Source: Fundidesulfovibrio putealis DSM 16056 (GTDB taxonomy: Bacteria > Desulfobacterota > Desulfovibrionia > Desulfovibrionales > Desulfovibrionaceae). From it: DNA of 64,000 nucleotides. Both the position numbers and the translations under genes were made by a program. The stretch's first letter is position 1, and the number at the start of each line of letters is the position of its first letter. The notes under the pieces are model-generated. The model had not been told where the DNA came from. It did no database searches and worked only from the letters and a program-made list of their open reading frames with translations. Below, one piece after another: positions 42,523 to 51,711 of the stretch. The stretch covers positions 1-64,000 of the forward strand of contig NZ_AUBQ01000012.1 of NCBI RefSeq assembly GCF_000429325.1, in the 5' to 3' direction.

Positions 42523-43725
42523 ATGCCACCCCTAGCACATGCCATCAGACCGGAAACCTTCGAGGATTTCACCGGCCAGGGCCACGTCATCACCCGGCTT
42601 CAAGCCATGCTCAAGGCCAAGCGCCTGCCGAGCCTGCTGTTTTACGGCCCGCCCGGCTGCGGAAAATCCACCCTGGCCCTGCTGCTGGCCCAGACCAAGA
42701 ACGTCCCCTATGTCCGGGTGAGCGCGCCGGAAGCGGGGCTGGCCACGCTGCGCACCCTCATCGAGGGAAAGGAAATCCTGATCCTGGACGAGTTGCACCG
42801 CTTCTCCAAGGCCCAGCAGGATTTCTTCCTGCCGCTTCTGGAGCACGGCGACATCACCCTGCTGGCCACCACCACCGAGAATCCGTCCTTCTCCGTGACC
42901 AAGCAGTTGCTCTCCAGGCTGCACGTCATGCGCCTGCGCGCCCTGTCCCACGCGGAGATGCTCCAGGTGTCCAAGCGCGCCCTGGCGACGCTGAACCTGA
43001 CGCTCTCCCCGGAAAGCCTGGACATGCTGTGCTTCATGTCCGGCGGCGACGCCCGCACCTTCCTGAACCTGCTGGAATACACGGCCCAGCTCGCGCCCGA
43101 AAAACGCGAGGCCAAGGAGCTGAAGCAGAACCTGCCCGAGCAGGTGATGCGCGGCGACCGCGACGCGGACCAGCACTACGAGCTGGCCTCGGCCTTCATC
43201 AAATCCATACGCGGCTCGGACCCGGACGCCGCCCTGTATTATCTGGCCGGGATGCTGGAATCCGGCGAGGACCCGCGCTTCGTGTGCCGCCGCCTGATTC
43301 TTTCAGCGTCCGAGGACGTGGGGCTGGCCGATCCCCGCGCCCTGCCCCTGGCCGTGGCCTGCCAGCAGGCCGTGGAGATGGTGGGCATGCCCGAAGGGTT
43401 CATCCCGCTGGCCGAGACCACGGTCTATCTGGCCCTGGCGCCCAAGAGCAACTCGGCCTATGCCGCCTATCTGGCCGCCCGCAAGGAGATCGCCACGCAG
43501 GGGCTTAAGCCGGTGCCCATGCACCTGCGAAACCCCTCGGCCAAACTCCAGCGACAGTGGGGTTTCGGCGAAGGGTACAAGTACCCCCACGCCTACCCCG
43601 GCTCCTGGGTGGAGCAGGACTACATGCCCCCCGAACTCGTGGGCGTGCGCTTCTACCAGGAGAAGGACCAGGGCGAGGAGCCCAAGCTGGCCGCACGCCT
43701 GAAGGGACTCAAGAAGAAACACTGA
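42523..43725 (+). CDS. rarA: replication-associated recombination protein A (AAA+ ATPase)
   Basis: This 400-aa homologue of MgsA/RarA/WRNIP1 acts at stalled replication forks. Walker A is YGPPGCGKST, Walker B ILILDELHRFSKAQQDF, sensor 1 TTTENPSF. The C-terminal tetramerisation region contains IKSIRGSDPDAALYYLAGML and the conserved LRNPSAKL end. The start MPPLAHAIRPETFEDFTGQ matches the family start. Confidence 0.95.
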   Translation: MPPLAHAIRPETFEDFTGQGHVITRLQAMLKAKRLPSLLFYGPPGCGKSTLALLLAQTKNVPYVRVSAPEAGLATLRTLIEGKEILILDELHRFSKAQQDFFLPLLEHGDITLLATTTENPSFSVTKQLLSRLHVMRLRALSHAEMLQVSKRALATLNLTLSPESLDMLCFMSGGDARTFLNLLEYTAQLAPEKREAKELKQNLPEQVMRGDRDADQHYELASAFIKSIRGSDPDAALYYLAGMLESGEDPRFVCRRLILSASEDVGLADPRALPLAVACQQAVEMVGMPEGFIPLAETTVYLALAPKSNSAYAAYLAARKEIATQGLKPVPMHLRNPSAKLQRQWGFGEGYKYPHAYPGSWVEQDYMPPELVGVRFYQEKDQGEEPKLAARLKGLKKKH

Positions 43726-43821
43726 GTATCGGTTGGCGACAGGGATCGTTAAACCGAACCGCAACCATTCAACGTGGTCCTGCCCTGACCCGGCCAGCGT
43801 CCCCTTCGGAAGCACGAAGCA

Positions 43822-44640
43822 ATGAAAAACACCCGCCTGATATTTTTCGGAAGCCTCTTCCTGCTGTCCCTGGCCGGGGGAACCATCGGATTCCACTTGG
43901 TCGAGGGCCTCGGCCTGTTCGATTCCTTCTATTTTACCATCATCACCATGGGCACGGTTGGCTATGGCGACATCCACCCCTGGACCGTGCCGGGTAAAAT
44001 CATCTCCATCGCCCTGGTGTTCGCGGGCATCGGCACCTTCGTTGGCGTGGTGGAGACCGTGGCCGAGTCGGTGCTGTCGGTGAAGGAAGAGAAAACAAAG
44101 CGCGAGAAGCGCAACATGATCCGTGGCATTTTCTTCTCGGACGTGGGGCTCGACCTTTTGGCGCGCGTCGTCCCGGCGGACCCGGACGTTCTCGAGCTCT
44201 ACGGCAAGCTGGACGTGGCCGCCTCCTGGGACCGCAAGCGCTTCAAGGCCGCCGAACGCCTGCTGGACGGACACGCCTTCGCCCTGAACGCCGCCCGCGT
44301 CGACCTGGTGGGCATGCGCGCCATGCTGCGCGATAAATCCGACCTGCTGCTGCGCCTGCTGGAAAACCCCAGCATCGGCGAGCACGAGATATTCTCCGAC
44401 ACCCTGCGGGCCATCTACCACCTGCGCGACGAGCTCATGAACCGCCCGGAGGACCTCTCCAGCCTGCCGGAGAGCGACCTGAAGCACCTGGGCGGCGACA
44501 TGACCCGCGTCTACGGGCTCATCAGCAGGCAGTGGCTGGCCTACTCCCTGTACCTGAAGGAATCCTACCCGTACCTCTTCTATCTGGCGGTGCGCACCAA
44601 CCCCTTCAACCCCGCCGCCAGCGTTATTGTAGAGAACTAA
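43822..44640 (+). CDS. two-helix potassium channel with unusual C-terminal domain
   Basis: This 272-aa channel subunit has helix 1 at about residues 5-27, a pore loop with the selectivity filter TVGYGD (about 48-53) and helix 2 at about 60-82. The filter makes K+ selectivity near certain. The ~190-residue cytoplasmic tail is helical and lacks the GxGxxG nucleotide-binding motif of RCK/TrkA domains, so gating must differ from Kch/MthK-type channels. It stands alone between rarA and nadC. Confidence 0.85.
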   Translation: MKNTRLIFFGSLFLLSLAGGTIGFHLVEGLGLFDSFYFTIITMGTVGYGDIHPWTVPGKIISIALVFAGIGTFVGVVETVAESVLSVKEEKTKREKRNMIRGIFFSDVGLDLLARVVPADPDVLELYGKLDVAASWDRKRFKAAERLLDGHAFALNAARVDLVGMRAMLRDKSDLLLRLLENPSIGEHEIFSDTLRAIYHLRDELMNRPEDLSSLPESDLKHLGGDMTRVYGLISRQWLAYSLYLKESYPYLFYLAVRTNPFNPAASVIVEN

Positions 44641-44714
44641 GACGCGAAAAGGTTTGTGATTTCGTTCACTCCTCTTCATGTCCGAAACAATTGATGGTAC
44701 TGCCCACAACCACA

Positions 44715-45587
44715 ATGACTTCCTTCACGCAATACTTCACAGGCCCCGCGCGCGACTTCCTGGTCCGCGCCGTGGACCTGGCCCTGGAAGAGGACGGCCC
44801 GGACCTTACGGCCAAAGCGGTTTTCGTTCGCGGCGACCGCCTCACCGCGCGCATCGTGGCCAAGGAGGACACCCTGGTGGCGGGGCTCCCCATCGCGGAC
44901 ATCGTGCTTGAGCGCATGGGCATCCTGAGCGTGACCCAGTGCGACTACCGCGCCGCAGACGGCCAGCGCGTCGCGCCGGGCGCCGTGGTCGCCCTGTTCA
45001 CCGGGCCGGCCGTGGGGCTTCTCAAGGCCGAACGCGTCATCCTCAACTTCCTGTGCCATCTCTCGGGCATCGCCAACCTGACGGCCCGGTACGTGGCGGC
45101 ACTGTCCGGCTCGCGCACGCGGCTGCTCGACACCCGCAAGACCCTGCCGGGCCTTCGCTACCCCGAGAAGTACGCCGTGCTCATGGGCGGCGGGTGCAAT
45201 CACCGGCGCGATCTGGCCGAGATGCTCATGCTCAAAGACAACCACATCGACAGGGCCGGTGGCATCCCCCAGGCCGTGGCAGCAGTGCGCCGGGCCTTCC
45301 CGGACTCGCGCCCGCCCCTTGAGGTGGAATGCCGCACCCTGGAGGAAGTCCGCCAGGCCGTGACCGAAGCGCCCGAGCGCATAATGCTCGACAACATGAC
45401 CCCGGACCAGATGCGCGAGGCCCTGGCCCTCATCCCCTCGTCCATCGAGACTGAACTGAGCGGCGGCGTCACCCTGGACGCCCTGCCCGCATTGGGCGCG
45501 CTCGGAGCGGATTTCATATCGGTCGGCCGCATCACCCACTCCGCGCCCTACGCGGACTTCAGCATGCAGCTGGCCCAAGTGGAGTAG
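44715..45587 (+). CDS. nadC: quinolinate phosphoribosyltransferase
   Basis: This 290-aa enzyme converts quinolinate and PRPP to nicotinate mononucleotide. Conserved blocks are AERVILNFLCHLSGIAN, LLDTRKTLPGLRYPEKYAV, GGGCNHRRDLAEMLMLKDNH and the end SVGRITHSAP. No clear ribosome-binding site stands before the ATG at 44715. First gene of the NAD de novo operon nadC-nadA-ybaK-nadB. Confidence 0.95.
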   Translation: MTSFTQYFTGPARDFLVRAVDLALEEDGPDLTAKAVFVRGDRLTARIVAKEDTLVAGLPIADIVLERMGILSVTQCDYRAADGQRVAPGAVVALFTGPAVGLLKAERVILNFLCHLSGIANLTARYVAALSGSRTRLLDTRKTLPGLRYPEKYAVLMGGGCNHRRDLAEMLMLKDNHIDRAGGIPQAVAAVRRAFPDSRPPLEVECRTLEEVRQAVTEAPERIMLDNMTPDQMREALALIPSSIETELSGGVTLDALPALGALGADFISVGRITHSAPYADFSMQLAQVE

Positions 45588-45590
45588 CAT

Positions 45591-46628
45591 ATGAACATTT
45601 CCAACGACTTCGGAACGATAGAGGAAGCACGCGCCCGACTGGGCAAACGGCTGGTGATCCTGGCCCACCACTACATGTCCGACGCAGTGGCCCGCCATGC
45701 GGACTACACCGGCGACTCCCTGGAGCTGTCGCGCCGCATCCCGGACCTGGACGCCGAGTACATCATCTTCTGCGGCGTGTTCTTCATGGCCGAGACGGCG
45801 GCCATCCTGGCCAAGCCCGGCCAGAAGGTGTTCATCCCGGAGATGAACTCGCGCTGCGTGATGTCCGACATGGCCCCGGACTGGCTGGTGAAGGCCACCC
45901 TGGACCATCTGGCCGAAGGCGGGCTGTCGGTCACGCCGCTGACCTACGTGAACTCCTCGGCGGCGGTGAAAGCCCTGGTGGGCGCGCGCGGCGGTTCGGT
46001 GTGCACCTCGGCCAACGCCAAGACCATGCTCACCTGGGCCTTGGACCAGGGACCGCACACGCTTTTCCTGCCGGACGTGCGCCTGGGCCTGAACGCGGCA
46101 GACTGGATCGACCTCCCCAAGGAGCAGCGCCACATCCTGGATGTGCGCGACCACGGCAAGGCGGTGCTCCTGGAAAAGGCCAAAAAGGCGCGGCTGCTCT
46201 TGTGGCCGGGGCAGTGCGTCATCCACTCGCGGTTCAAGCCCGAGACCATCCGCAAGGCCCGCCAGGAGTCTCCGGGCTGTCTGGTGGTGGTGCACCCCGA
46301 GTGCCACCCCAACACCGTGGCCCTGGCCGACGCCTGCGGCTCCACATCGCTCATCATCAAGTACGTGGCCGAGGCCCCGGAGGGTTCCGTCATCTACATC
46401 GGCACCGAGTACAACCTTGTGAACCGGCTGGCGGCGAAGTACCAGGGCGTCAAGGTGGTGCGGGCGCTCAAGTACTCCACCTGCTCCAACATGGAGAAAG
46501 TCACGGAGCCCAATCTGGCCCGGCTGATCGCCAATCTGGACAACGCGCCCACGGTTCAGGTGGACGAGGCCCTGAAGGACCCCGCCAAACTGGCGCTTAC
46601 GCGCATGCTTAAGGCCTGCGCCAAATGA
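45591..46628 (+). CDS. nadA: quinolinate synthase
   Basis: This 345-aa [4Fe-4S] enzyme condenses iminoaspartate with DHAP. The three cluster cysteines lie in IIFCGVFFMAETAAIL, GSVCTSANAKTM and KYSTCSNMEKVTEPN. The opening LAHHYM motif is typical. Begins 3 bp after nadC, and its TGA overlaps the next ATG. Confidence 0.96.
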   Translation: MNISNDFGTIEEARARLGKRLVILAHHYMSDAVARHADYTGDSLELSRRIPDLDAEYIIFCGVFFMAETAAILAKPGQKVFIPEMNSRCVMSDMAPDWLVKATLDHLAEGGLSVTPLTYVNSSAAVKALVGARGGSVCTSANAKTMLTWALDQGPHTLFLPDVRLGLNAADWIDLPKEQRHILDVRDHGKAVLLEKAKKARLLLWPGQCVIHSRFKPETIRKARQESPGCLVVVHPECHPNTVALADACGSTSLIIKYVAEAPEGSVIYIGTEYNLVNRLAAKYQGVKVVRALKYSTCSNMEKVTEPNLARLIANLDNAPTVQVDEALKDPAKLALTRMLKACAK

Positions 46629-47101
46629 GCAAGGCCCCCGCCACAGCAGCCACGCGGCTCCTCAAACAGAAGGGCGTGCCGGTGGAGGTGCGCCTGTACG
46701 ACTACGTGGACCATGGAGGAACCGCACGCGCCGCCCAGGAACTGGGCGTGGACGAGCACGCCGTGGTGAAGACCCTGGTCTTCGAGGACGACGCCAAGCG
46801 CCCGTTTCTGGTGCTGATGCACGGCGACAGGGAAGTGTCGCTCAAGGAGCTGGCCCGCGGGATCGGGGTCAAGACGGTCGCGCCCTGCACGCCCGAGGCC
46901 GCCCAGCGCCACACCGGCTATCAGGTGGGGGGAATATCGCCCCTGGGGACGCGCAAGGCCTTGCCTGTCTACGTGGAAAAGACGATTTTCGATCTGCCCG
47001 TCATTCTGGTCAACGCGGGCAAGCGCGGAGCCCTGGCCGTTCTCGACCCCGCGAAACTTCGGGACCTCCTTCCCGTGACGGAAGTCGCTGCGGGAAGATA
47101 A
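46625..47101 (+). CDS. ybaK: YbaK/EbsC-family Cys-tRNA(Pro) deacylase
   Basis: This 158-aa editing protein hydrolyses mischarged aminoacyl-tRNA. Conserved features are VVKTLVFEDD, the Lys/Gly region VGGISPLGTRKALPVY, and the end block VNAGKRGALAVLDPAKLRDL. Its ATG overlaps the nadA TGA. Its place inside an NAD operon is probably co-transcription without a direct pathway link. Confidence 0.9.
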   Translation: MSKAPATAATRLLKQKGVPVEVRLYDYVDHGGTARAAQELGVDEHAVVKTLVFEDDAKRPFLVLMHGDREVSLKELARGIGVKTVAPCTPEAAQRHTGYQVGGISPLGTRKALPVYVEKTIFDLPVILVNAGKRGALAVLDPAKLRDLLPVTEVAAGR

Positions 47102-47119
47102 GACTCAAGGGAGAGGCGC

Positions 47120-48700
47120 ATGTATCCATACCGCACGAAAACCCAGGTCCTGGTCATCGGCTCCGGCGCTGCCGGATGCTCAGCCGCCCTCTCCCTGGCC
47201 GACCAGGGGCGCGAGGTCGTGCTTTTGTGCGCCGGAGAGCGCCTCACCGACGGCAACTCCTCCCTGGCCCAGGGCGGCATCGTCTACACCAGCCCCGAGG
47301 ACAACCCCAAGCTCCTGGAGCGCGACATCCTCACCTGCGGCTGGAAGCACAACCACCTGGCCGCCGTGCGTTACCTGGCCCGCAAAGGGCCGCAGGTGGT
47401 CAAGGACATGCTCATCGACCGTCTGGAGGTACCTTTCGAGCGCACAGCCAGCGGCGACTTCCACCTCACCCGCGAGGGCGGACACAGTTTGCCGCGCATC
47501 CTGCACTGCGCCGACTCCACCGGCTACTCCATCATGCAGCATATGGTCAGGGCCGTGGAGGCGCACCCCAACATCACCGTGCTCACCCGGCGCACGGCCA
47601 TCGACGTGCTCACCTCGCACCACCACGCCTCGCTCCTGGAGTACAAGTACAATCTGGTGAACCAGTGCATGGGCGCGTACGTGTTCAACGAGGCCGGGGG
47701 CGTGGTGGAGACCATCCTGGCGGACTACACCATCCTGGCCACGGGCGGCGTTGGGCAGGTCTACCTGCACACCACCAACACCCGCGCCTGTGTTGGCTCC
47801 GCCGTGGCCATGGCCTACCGCTGCGGCGCGCGCTACCTGAACATGGAGTTCATCCAGTTCCACCCAACCGCCCTCTTCCACCGCGCCGAACGCCGCTTCC
47901 TGATCACCGAGGCCATGCGCGGCGAGGGAGCGAAACTCATAAACACCAGCGGCGAAGCCTTCATGGCCCGCTACGACACCCGCGCAGACCTTGCCCCGCG
48001 AGACATCGTCACCCGCGCCATCATGGAAGAGCTCCTGAAGACCGGCGAGGACTGCGTCTTCCTGGACGCCGCCAACAACGTTGACGAAGTGACCCGCCGT
48101 TTTCCCGGCATCGCCAAGAAGTGCGCCGAGATCGGCATCGACATCGCAAAACAGCCCATCCCGGTGGTGCCCGCCGAGCACTATTCCTGCGGCGGCGTGC
48201 TGGTGGACGTGCACGGGCGCACCACCGTGGACCGCCTCTACGCCGTGGGCGAGTGCAGCTGCACCGGCGTGCACGGAGCCAACCGCATGGCCTCCACCTC
48301 GCTTCTGGAATGCCTGGTCTGGGGCGTGAGCGCTGGCAGCTATATCGGCTCGCGCTTCGGTTCCAAGCCCGCCATCACGCGCAAGCTGGCGGAATCCATA
48401 CCGGACTGGGTCAGCCCCGGCCAGGAGCGCAACGAGGACCCGGCCCTCATCAGTCAGGACTGGTCCACCATCAAGAGCACCATGTGGAACTACGTGGGCA
48501 TCAACCGCACGGCCTCGCGCCTGAAGAGGGCCTTCGAGGACCTGCGGGACTTGAACGTCCACCTGCACGACTTCTACCGCGAGACGCCGCTCTCCAAGCC
48601 CATCGTGGACCTGTTCCACGGCTGCCAGGCCGCCTACATCATCACCCTGTCCGCCATGCGCAACACCAAGAGCCTGGGCTGCCACTACCGGATAAACTAG
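47120..48700 (+). CDS. nadB: L-aspartate oxidase
   Basis: This 526-aa flavoenzyme makes iminoaspartate for NadA. FAD motifs are VIGSGAAGCSAAL at the N-terminus and GECSCTGVHGANRMASTSLL. The active-site regions SSLAQGGI, MEFIQFHPTAL and GEGAKL are present. In anaerobes fumarate is the likely electron acceptor. Last gene of the nad operon; a strong terminator follows. Confidence 0.95.
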   Translation: MYPYRTKTQVLVIGSGAAGCSAALSLADQGREVVLLCAGERLTDGNSSLAQGGIVYTSPEDNPKLLERDILTCGWKHNHLAAVRYLARKGPQVVKDMLIDRLEVPFERTASGDFHLTREGGHSLPRILHCADSTGYSIMQHMVRAVEAHPNITVLTRRTAIDVLTSHHHASLLEYKYNLVNQCMGAYVFNEAGGVVETILADYTILATGGVGQVYLHTTNTRACVGSAVAMAYRCGARYLNMEFIQFHPTALFHRAERRFLITEAMRGEGAKLINTSGEAFMARYDTRADLAPRDIVTRAIMEELLKTGEDCVFLDAANNVDEVTRRFPGIAKKCAEIGIDIAKQPIPVVPAEHYSCGGVLVDVHGRTTVDRLYAVGECSCTGVHGANRMASTSLLECLVWGVSAGSYIGSRFGSKPAITRKLAESIPDWVSPGQERNEDPALISQDWSTIKSTMWNYVGINRTASRLKRAFEDLRDLNVHLHDFYRETPLSKPIVDLFHGCQAAYIITLSAMRNTKSLGCHYRIN

Positions 48701-48720
48701 CCTGACCTTGCCACGCCTCG

Positions 48721-48761
48721 AAGCCCCCGGAGCCGTTCATGACCGACAGCTCCGGGGGCTT
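48721..48761 (+). terminator. terminator of the nad operon
   Basis: The 13-bp stem aagcccccggagc (48721-48733) pairs with gctccgggggctt (48749-48761); the sequence cgtttgt follows. Confidence 0.85.
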
Positions 48762-48803
48762 CGTTTGTACCCGGCAGCGCTCCCGACTGAACGTGCAGGA
48801 CAG

Positions 48804-48839
48804 ACGAAAAAAAAGGGCGCGACCGAAGCCGCGCCCTTT
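48804..48839 (-). terminator. terminator after secD
   Basis: The 10-bp stem aaagggcgcg/cgcgcccttt (48812-48821 and 48830-48839) is followed by a long T-run on the minus strand. It lies 23 bp after the secD stop, so the transcript ends without secF. Confidence 0.9.
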
Positions 48840-48861
48840 GCGTATCAAGGCGTGCGTTTCG

Positions 48862-50463
48862 CTAGATGGACAGTCTGGTCTCGGAGGGCTTGCCCACCAG
48901 CCACAGCTCCATCAGCGTGCGGCTGACGAAGATGGCCGTGAACATGGAGGCCACGATGCCCAGCAGCAGGGTTACGGCAAAGCCGCGAATCGGGCCGGTG
49001 CCGAACTCGTAGAGCACGATGGCCGTAAGGCCGGTGGTGGCGTTGGCGTCCAGGATGGTCAGCGCTCCGCGCTGGAAGCCTTCCTTGATGGACGCGCGCG
49101 ACGGCAGGCCGCGCCGTATCTCCTCGCGGATGCGCTCGAAGATGATGATGTTGGCGTCCACCGACAGCGCCATGGTCAGGATGATGCCCGCGATGCCCGG
49201 CAGCGTCAGCGTCGCGCCGAACAGGGACAGCCCGGCCAGGATGAGCACGATGTTGAACACCAGGGCGATGTTGGCCACCACGCCGGAGAAGCCGTAGTAC
49301 ACCAGCATGAACAGTGCGATGGCTCCGCAGGCCACCATGACGCTCATCATGCCGTTGTCGATGGATTCCTGTCCCAGGGAGGGGCCGACGGTGCGCTGTT
49401 CCAGCACGTTGACCGGGGCGGGCAGCGCGCCGGCGCGCAGCACCACGGCCAAGTCGCGGGCTTCGCTCTCGGTGTAGCGGCCGGTGATCTGGGCCTTTCC
49501 GCCCACGATCTTGTCCTGGATGACCGGCGCGGAATAGGCCTTTCCGTCCAGGATGATGGCCATGCGCTTCTTGATGTTCTCGCCGGTGATGCGCTCGAAG
49601 ATCCTGCCGCCGCGCGAGGTGAAGGTCAGTCCCACGTAGGGCTGGTTGTTCTGCGGATCGAAGTTGATGCGGGCGTCGGCGATGTGTTCGCCGGTCATCA
49701 CCGCGTCGGACTTGACCGCGATGGCGCGCTCGGAGAACTCGCCGCCGGGTCCGGCCACGCGCTCCATCACCAGTTCGCGGCCCGGGGGCAGCTGCCCCTT
49801 GGCGGCCTTGGTCATGTCCACGGTGTCGTCCACGATCTTGAATTCCAGATGCGCGGTCTTGCCCACCAGGGCGATGGCCCGGTCGGGGTCCTTGAGGCCG
49901 GGCAGCTGGATCTGGATGCGGTCGCCTGCCTGCTTGCGGATGTCGGGCTCGGCCACGCCGAACTGGTCGATGCGGTTGCGGATGGTCTTGACCGCCTGAT
50001 CGACGGTAAGGGTCTCCAGGTTCTTGGCGTATTCCGGAGTGAAGGAGACGGTGTATTTGACCTTGCCGTCGTCGATGATCTCGGACTTGCCGACCTTGAC
50101 GCCGGAGGCCTGCTTGCGCAGCAGCTCCTCGAATTCGGCCCGCTTCTCCGGAGTGGCCAGCACGAATTCGAGACGACGGGAATCCAGCAGGTTCTGCCGG
50201 ATGATGGTCATCTCTTTTTCCTGGGCGAAGGACTTGATGTCCTGCCCGGCCTGGGCCAGGGAGTTACCCATGGCCTTGTCCACATCAACGCCGAGCGTCA
50301 GATGGATGCCGCCCTTCAGGTCCAGGCCGAGGCCGACCTGATTCGAAGGCAGCATCTTGCCCAGCGGCGACTGCCGCACGGACTCGACGGAAGGCAGTGT
50401 GAACGCAAGCCCCAAAACCAGGGCGATAGCCACCACGATCAAACGCCAGGACAAGCTGGACAT
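48862..50463 (-). CDS. secD: protein translocase subunit SecD
   Basis: This 533-aa protein helps pull exported proteins across the membrane using the proton gradient. Helix 1 is near residues 8-26, followed by GLDLKGGIHLTLGVDV. The large periplasmic P1 domain comes next, with IRNRIDQFGVAEPDIRKQ. The six-helix RND bundle (about 355-520) has SVDANIIIFERIREE and LLGIVASMFTAIFVSR. GGAG lies before the ATG. yajC precedes it on the same strand; secF, usually next, is not here. Confidence 0.96.
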   Translation of the reverse strand: MSSLSWRLIVVAIALVLGLAFTLPSVESVRQSPLGKMLPSNQVGLGLDLKGGIHLTLGVDVDKAMGNSLAQAGQDIKSFAQEKEMTIIRQNLLDSRRLEFVLATPEKRAEFEELLRKQASGVKVGKSEIIDDGKVKYTVSFTPEYAKNLETLTVDQAVKTIRNRIDQFGVAEPDIRKQAGDRIQIQLPGLKDPDRAIALVGKTAHLEFKIVDDTVDMTKAAKGQLPPGRELVMERVAGPGGEFSERAIAVKSDAVMTGEHIADARINFDPQNNQPYVGLTFTSRGGRIFERITGENIKKRMAIILDGKAYSAPVIQDKIVGGKAQITGRYTESEARDLAVVLRAGALPAPVNVLEQRTVGPSLGQESIDNGMMSVMVACGAIALFMLVYYGFSGVVANIALVFNIVLILAGLSLFGATLTLPGIAGIILTMALSVDANIIIFERIREEIRRGLPSRASIKEGFQRGALTILDANATTGLTAIVLYEFGTGPIRGFAVTLLLGIVASMFTAIFVSRTLMELWLVGKPSETRLSI

Positions 50464-50542
50464 GCACGCTCCTTACACGCGCGAAAAGGGGAAACCGCCG
50501 GTTTCCCCCTCGCAAATGGTCAAAAGGTCAGGCAGAACCGGC

Positions 50543-50923
50543 TTACTTCTTTTCTTCCGGCTTGTCTGCCTTCTTCTCGTCAGTCTTTTCGGGCTTCTTG
50601 GCCTGGGCCGCGTCGGCCAGACCGGCCACATAGGCACGAAGAACGGTGATGACCACGCCCGGGGCGATCTCGACCTTCACCTTTTCGTCGGTCACGGCGT
50701 CGATGCGGCCTTCGATGCCGCCGCCGGTGATGACTTTGTCTCCGCGCTTGAGATTCTTGAGCATCTCACGCATTTCCTTCTGCTTCTTCTGCTGGGGACG
50801 GATCAGCAGGAAGTAGAAGACCACGAACATCAGGACGAGGGGCAGAAACGACATCAACTGGTTTCCGCCTTCGGCGCCTGCGGGCGGCTGGCCCATGGCG
50901 TAGGCCATGCTGGTCAGGAACAT
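50543..50923 (-). CDS. yajC: preprotein translocase subunit YajC
   Basis: This 126-aa single-span protein is a partner of SecDF. The helix (about 24-42, SFLPLVLMFVVFYFLL) is followed by the signature IRPQQKKQKEMREML and GDKVITGGGIEGRIDAV. A Lys/Glu-rich tail ends the protein. GGAGG lies upstream. It is 79 bp from secD. Confidence 0.95.
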   Translation of the reverse strand: MFLTSMAYAMGQPPAGAEGGNQLMSFLPLVLMFVVFYFLLIRPQQKKQKEMREMLKNLKRGDKVITGGGIEGRIDAVTDEKVKVEIAPGVVITVLRAYVAGLADAAQAKKPEKTDEKKADKPEEKK

Positions 50924-50959
50924 GAAATCCTCCAGTGAAAGGTTGCGGGTTCTTCCAGC

Positions 50960-51700
50960 CTAGCAGGCAACGTACAGGTTGCCGTAGGGACGATGGGAGA
51001 ACGGTTTCACGCGCTGGAAGGGTTCTGTTAAAACGGCCTTCAAGTCAACCCCGAATTCCTTGCAGAACTGCTCAAGGTTCTCGGTGATGAGCTTCATGTC
51101 TTCCTCGTCGACAGGCTCGACCTTCAGGTTCGGGCCGAGCTGTTCGGCGGGAATCTCGCCGCGCACGTAGATGACGCCGCCGTGCATGCCGGTTCCCATG
51201 GAGCGGCCGCAGATGGGAGCGTCGGGTTTCCCGGTGATCATGCCGAGCAGGATGATCGCCCCGCCGGCCATGTACTCGCCAAGGAAGTCGCCGGCCTTGC
51301 CGCCGACCACCAGCACGGGGAACTTCTCCTTGTAGGCCTTCATGTGAATGCCCACGCGGTAGCCCACGTCGCCCTTGATCAGCACCTTGCCGCCGCGCAT
51401 GGCGTAGCCCACCACGTCGCCGGCCATGCCGTTGATGACGATCAGGCCTTCGTCCATTGTGTTGGCCACGCCGTCCTGGACGTTGCCTTCCACGCGGATG
51501 GTGGGTCCGCGCATGAAGGCGGCCATGTCCTGGCCGGGCACGCCGTGGATGAGGAACTTGAGGTCCCCGTCCAGGCCGTCGGCGATATAGCGCTGGCCGC
51601 GCACGTTCACGATCTCGAACTCGGTTTCGCCCTTGGCGACCAGTTCGCGGATCTGCTGGTTCAACTCACGATAATAGACATTGTCGGCATCGAGCAGCAT
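50960..51700 (-). CDS. glutamate synthase GXGXG domain subunit (GltB3-type)
   Basis: This 246-aa protein corresponds to the C-terminal beta-helix domain of the glutamate synthase large chain. Repeated Gly patterns are seen (DEGLIVINGMAGDVVGYAMR, RGGKVLIKGDVGYRVG, YMAGGAIILLGM). In split, archaeal-type enzymes it is a separate subunit. The start at 51700 follows AGGAAG. Last gene of the five-gene operon. Confidence 0.9.
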   Translation of the reverse strand: MLLDADNVYYRELNQQIRELVAKGETEFEIVNVRGQRYIADGLDGDLKFLIHGVPGQDMAAFMRGPTIRVEGNVQDGVANTMDEGLIVINGMAGDVVGYAMRGGKVLIKGDVGYRVGIHMKAYKEKFPVLVVGGKAGDFLGEYMAGGAIILLGMITGKPDAPICGRSMGTGMHGGVIYVRGEIPAEQLGPNLKVEPVDEEDMKLITENLEQFCKEFGVDLKAVLTEPFQRVKPFSHRPYGNLYVAC

Positions 51701-51711
51701 GTCGCTTCCTC

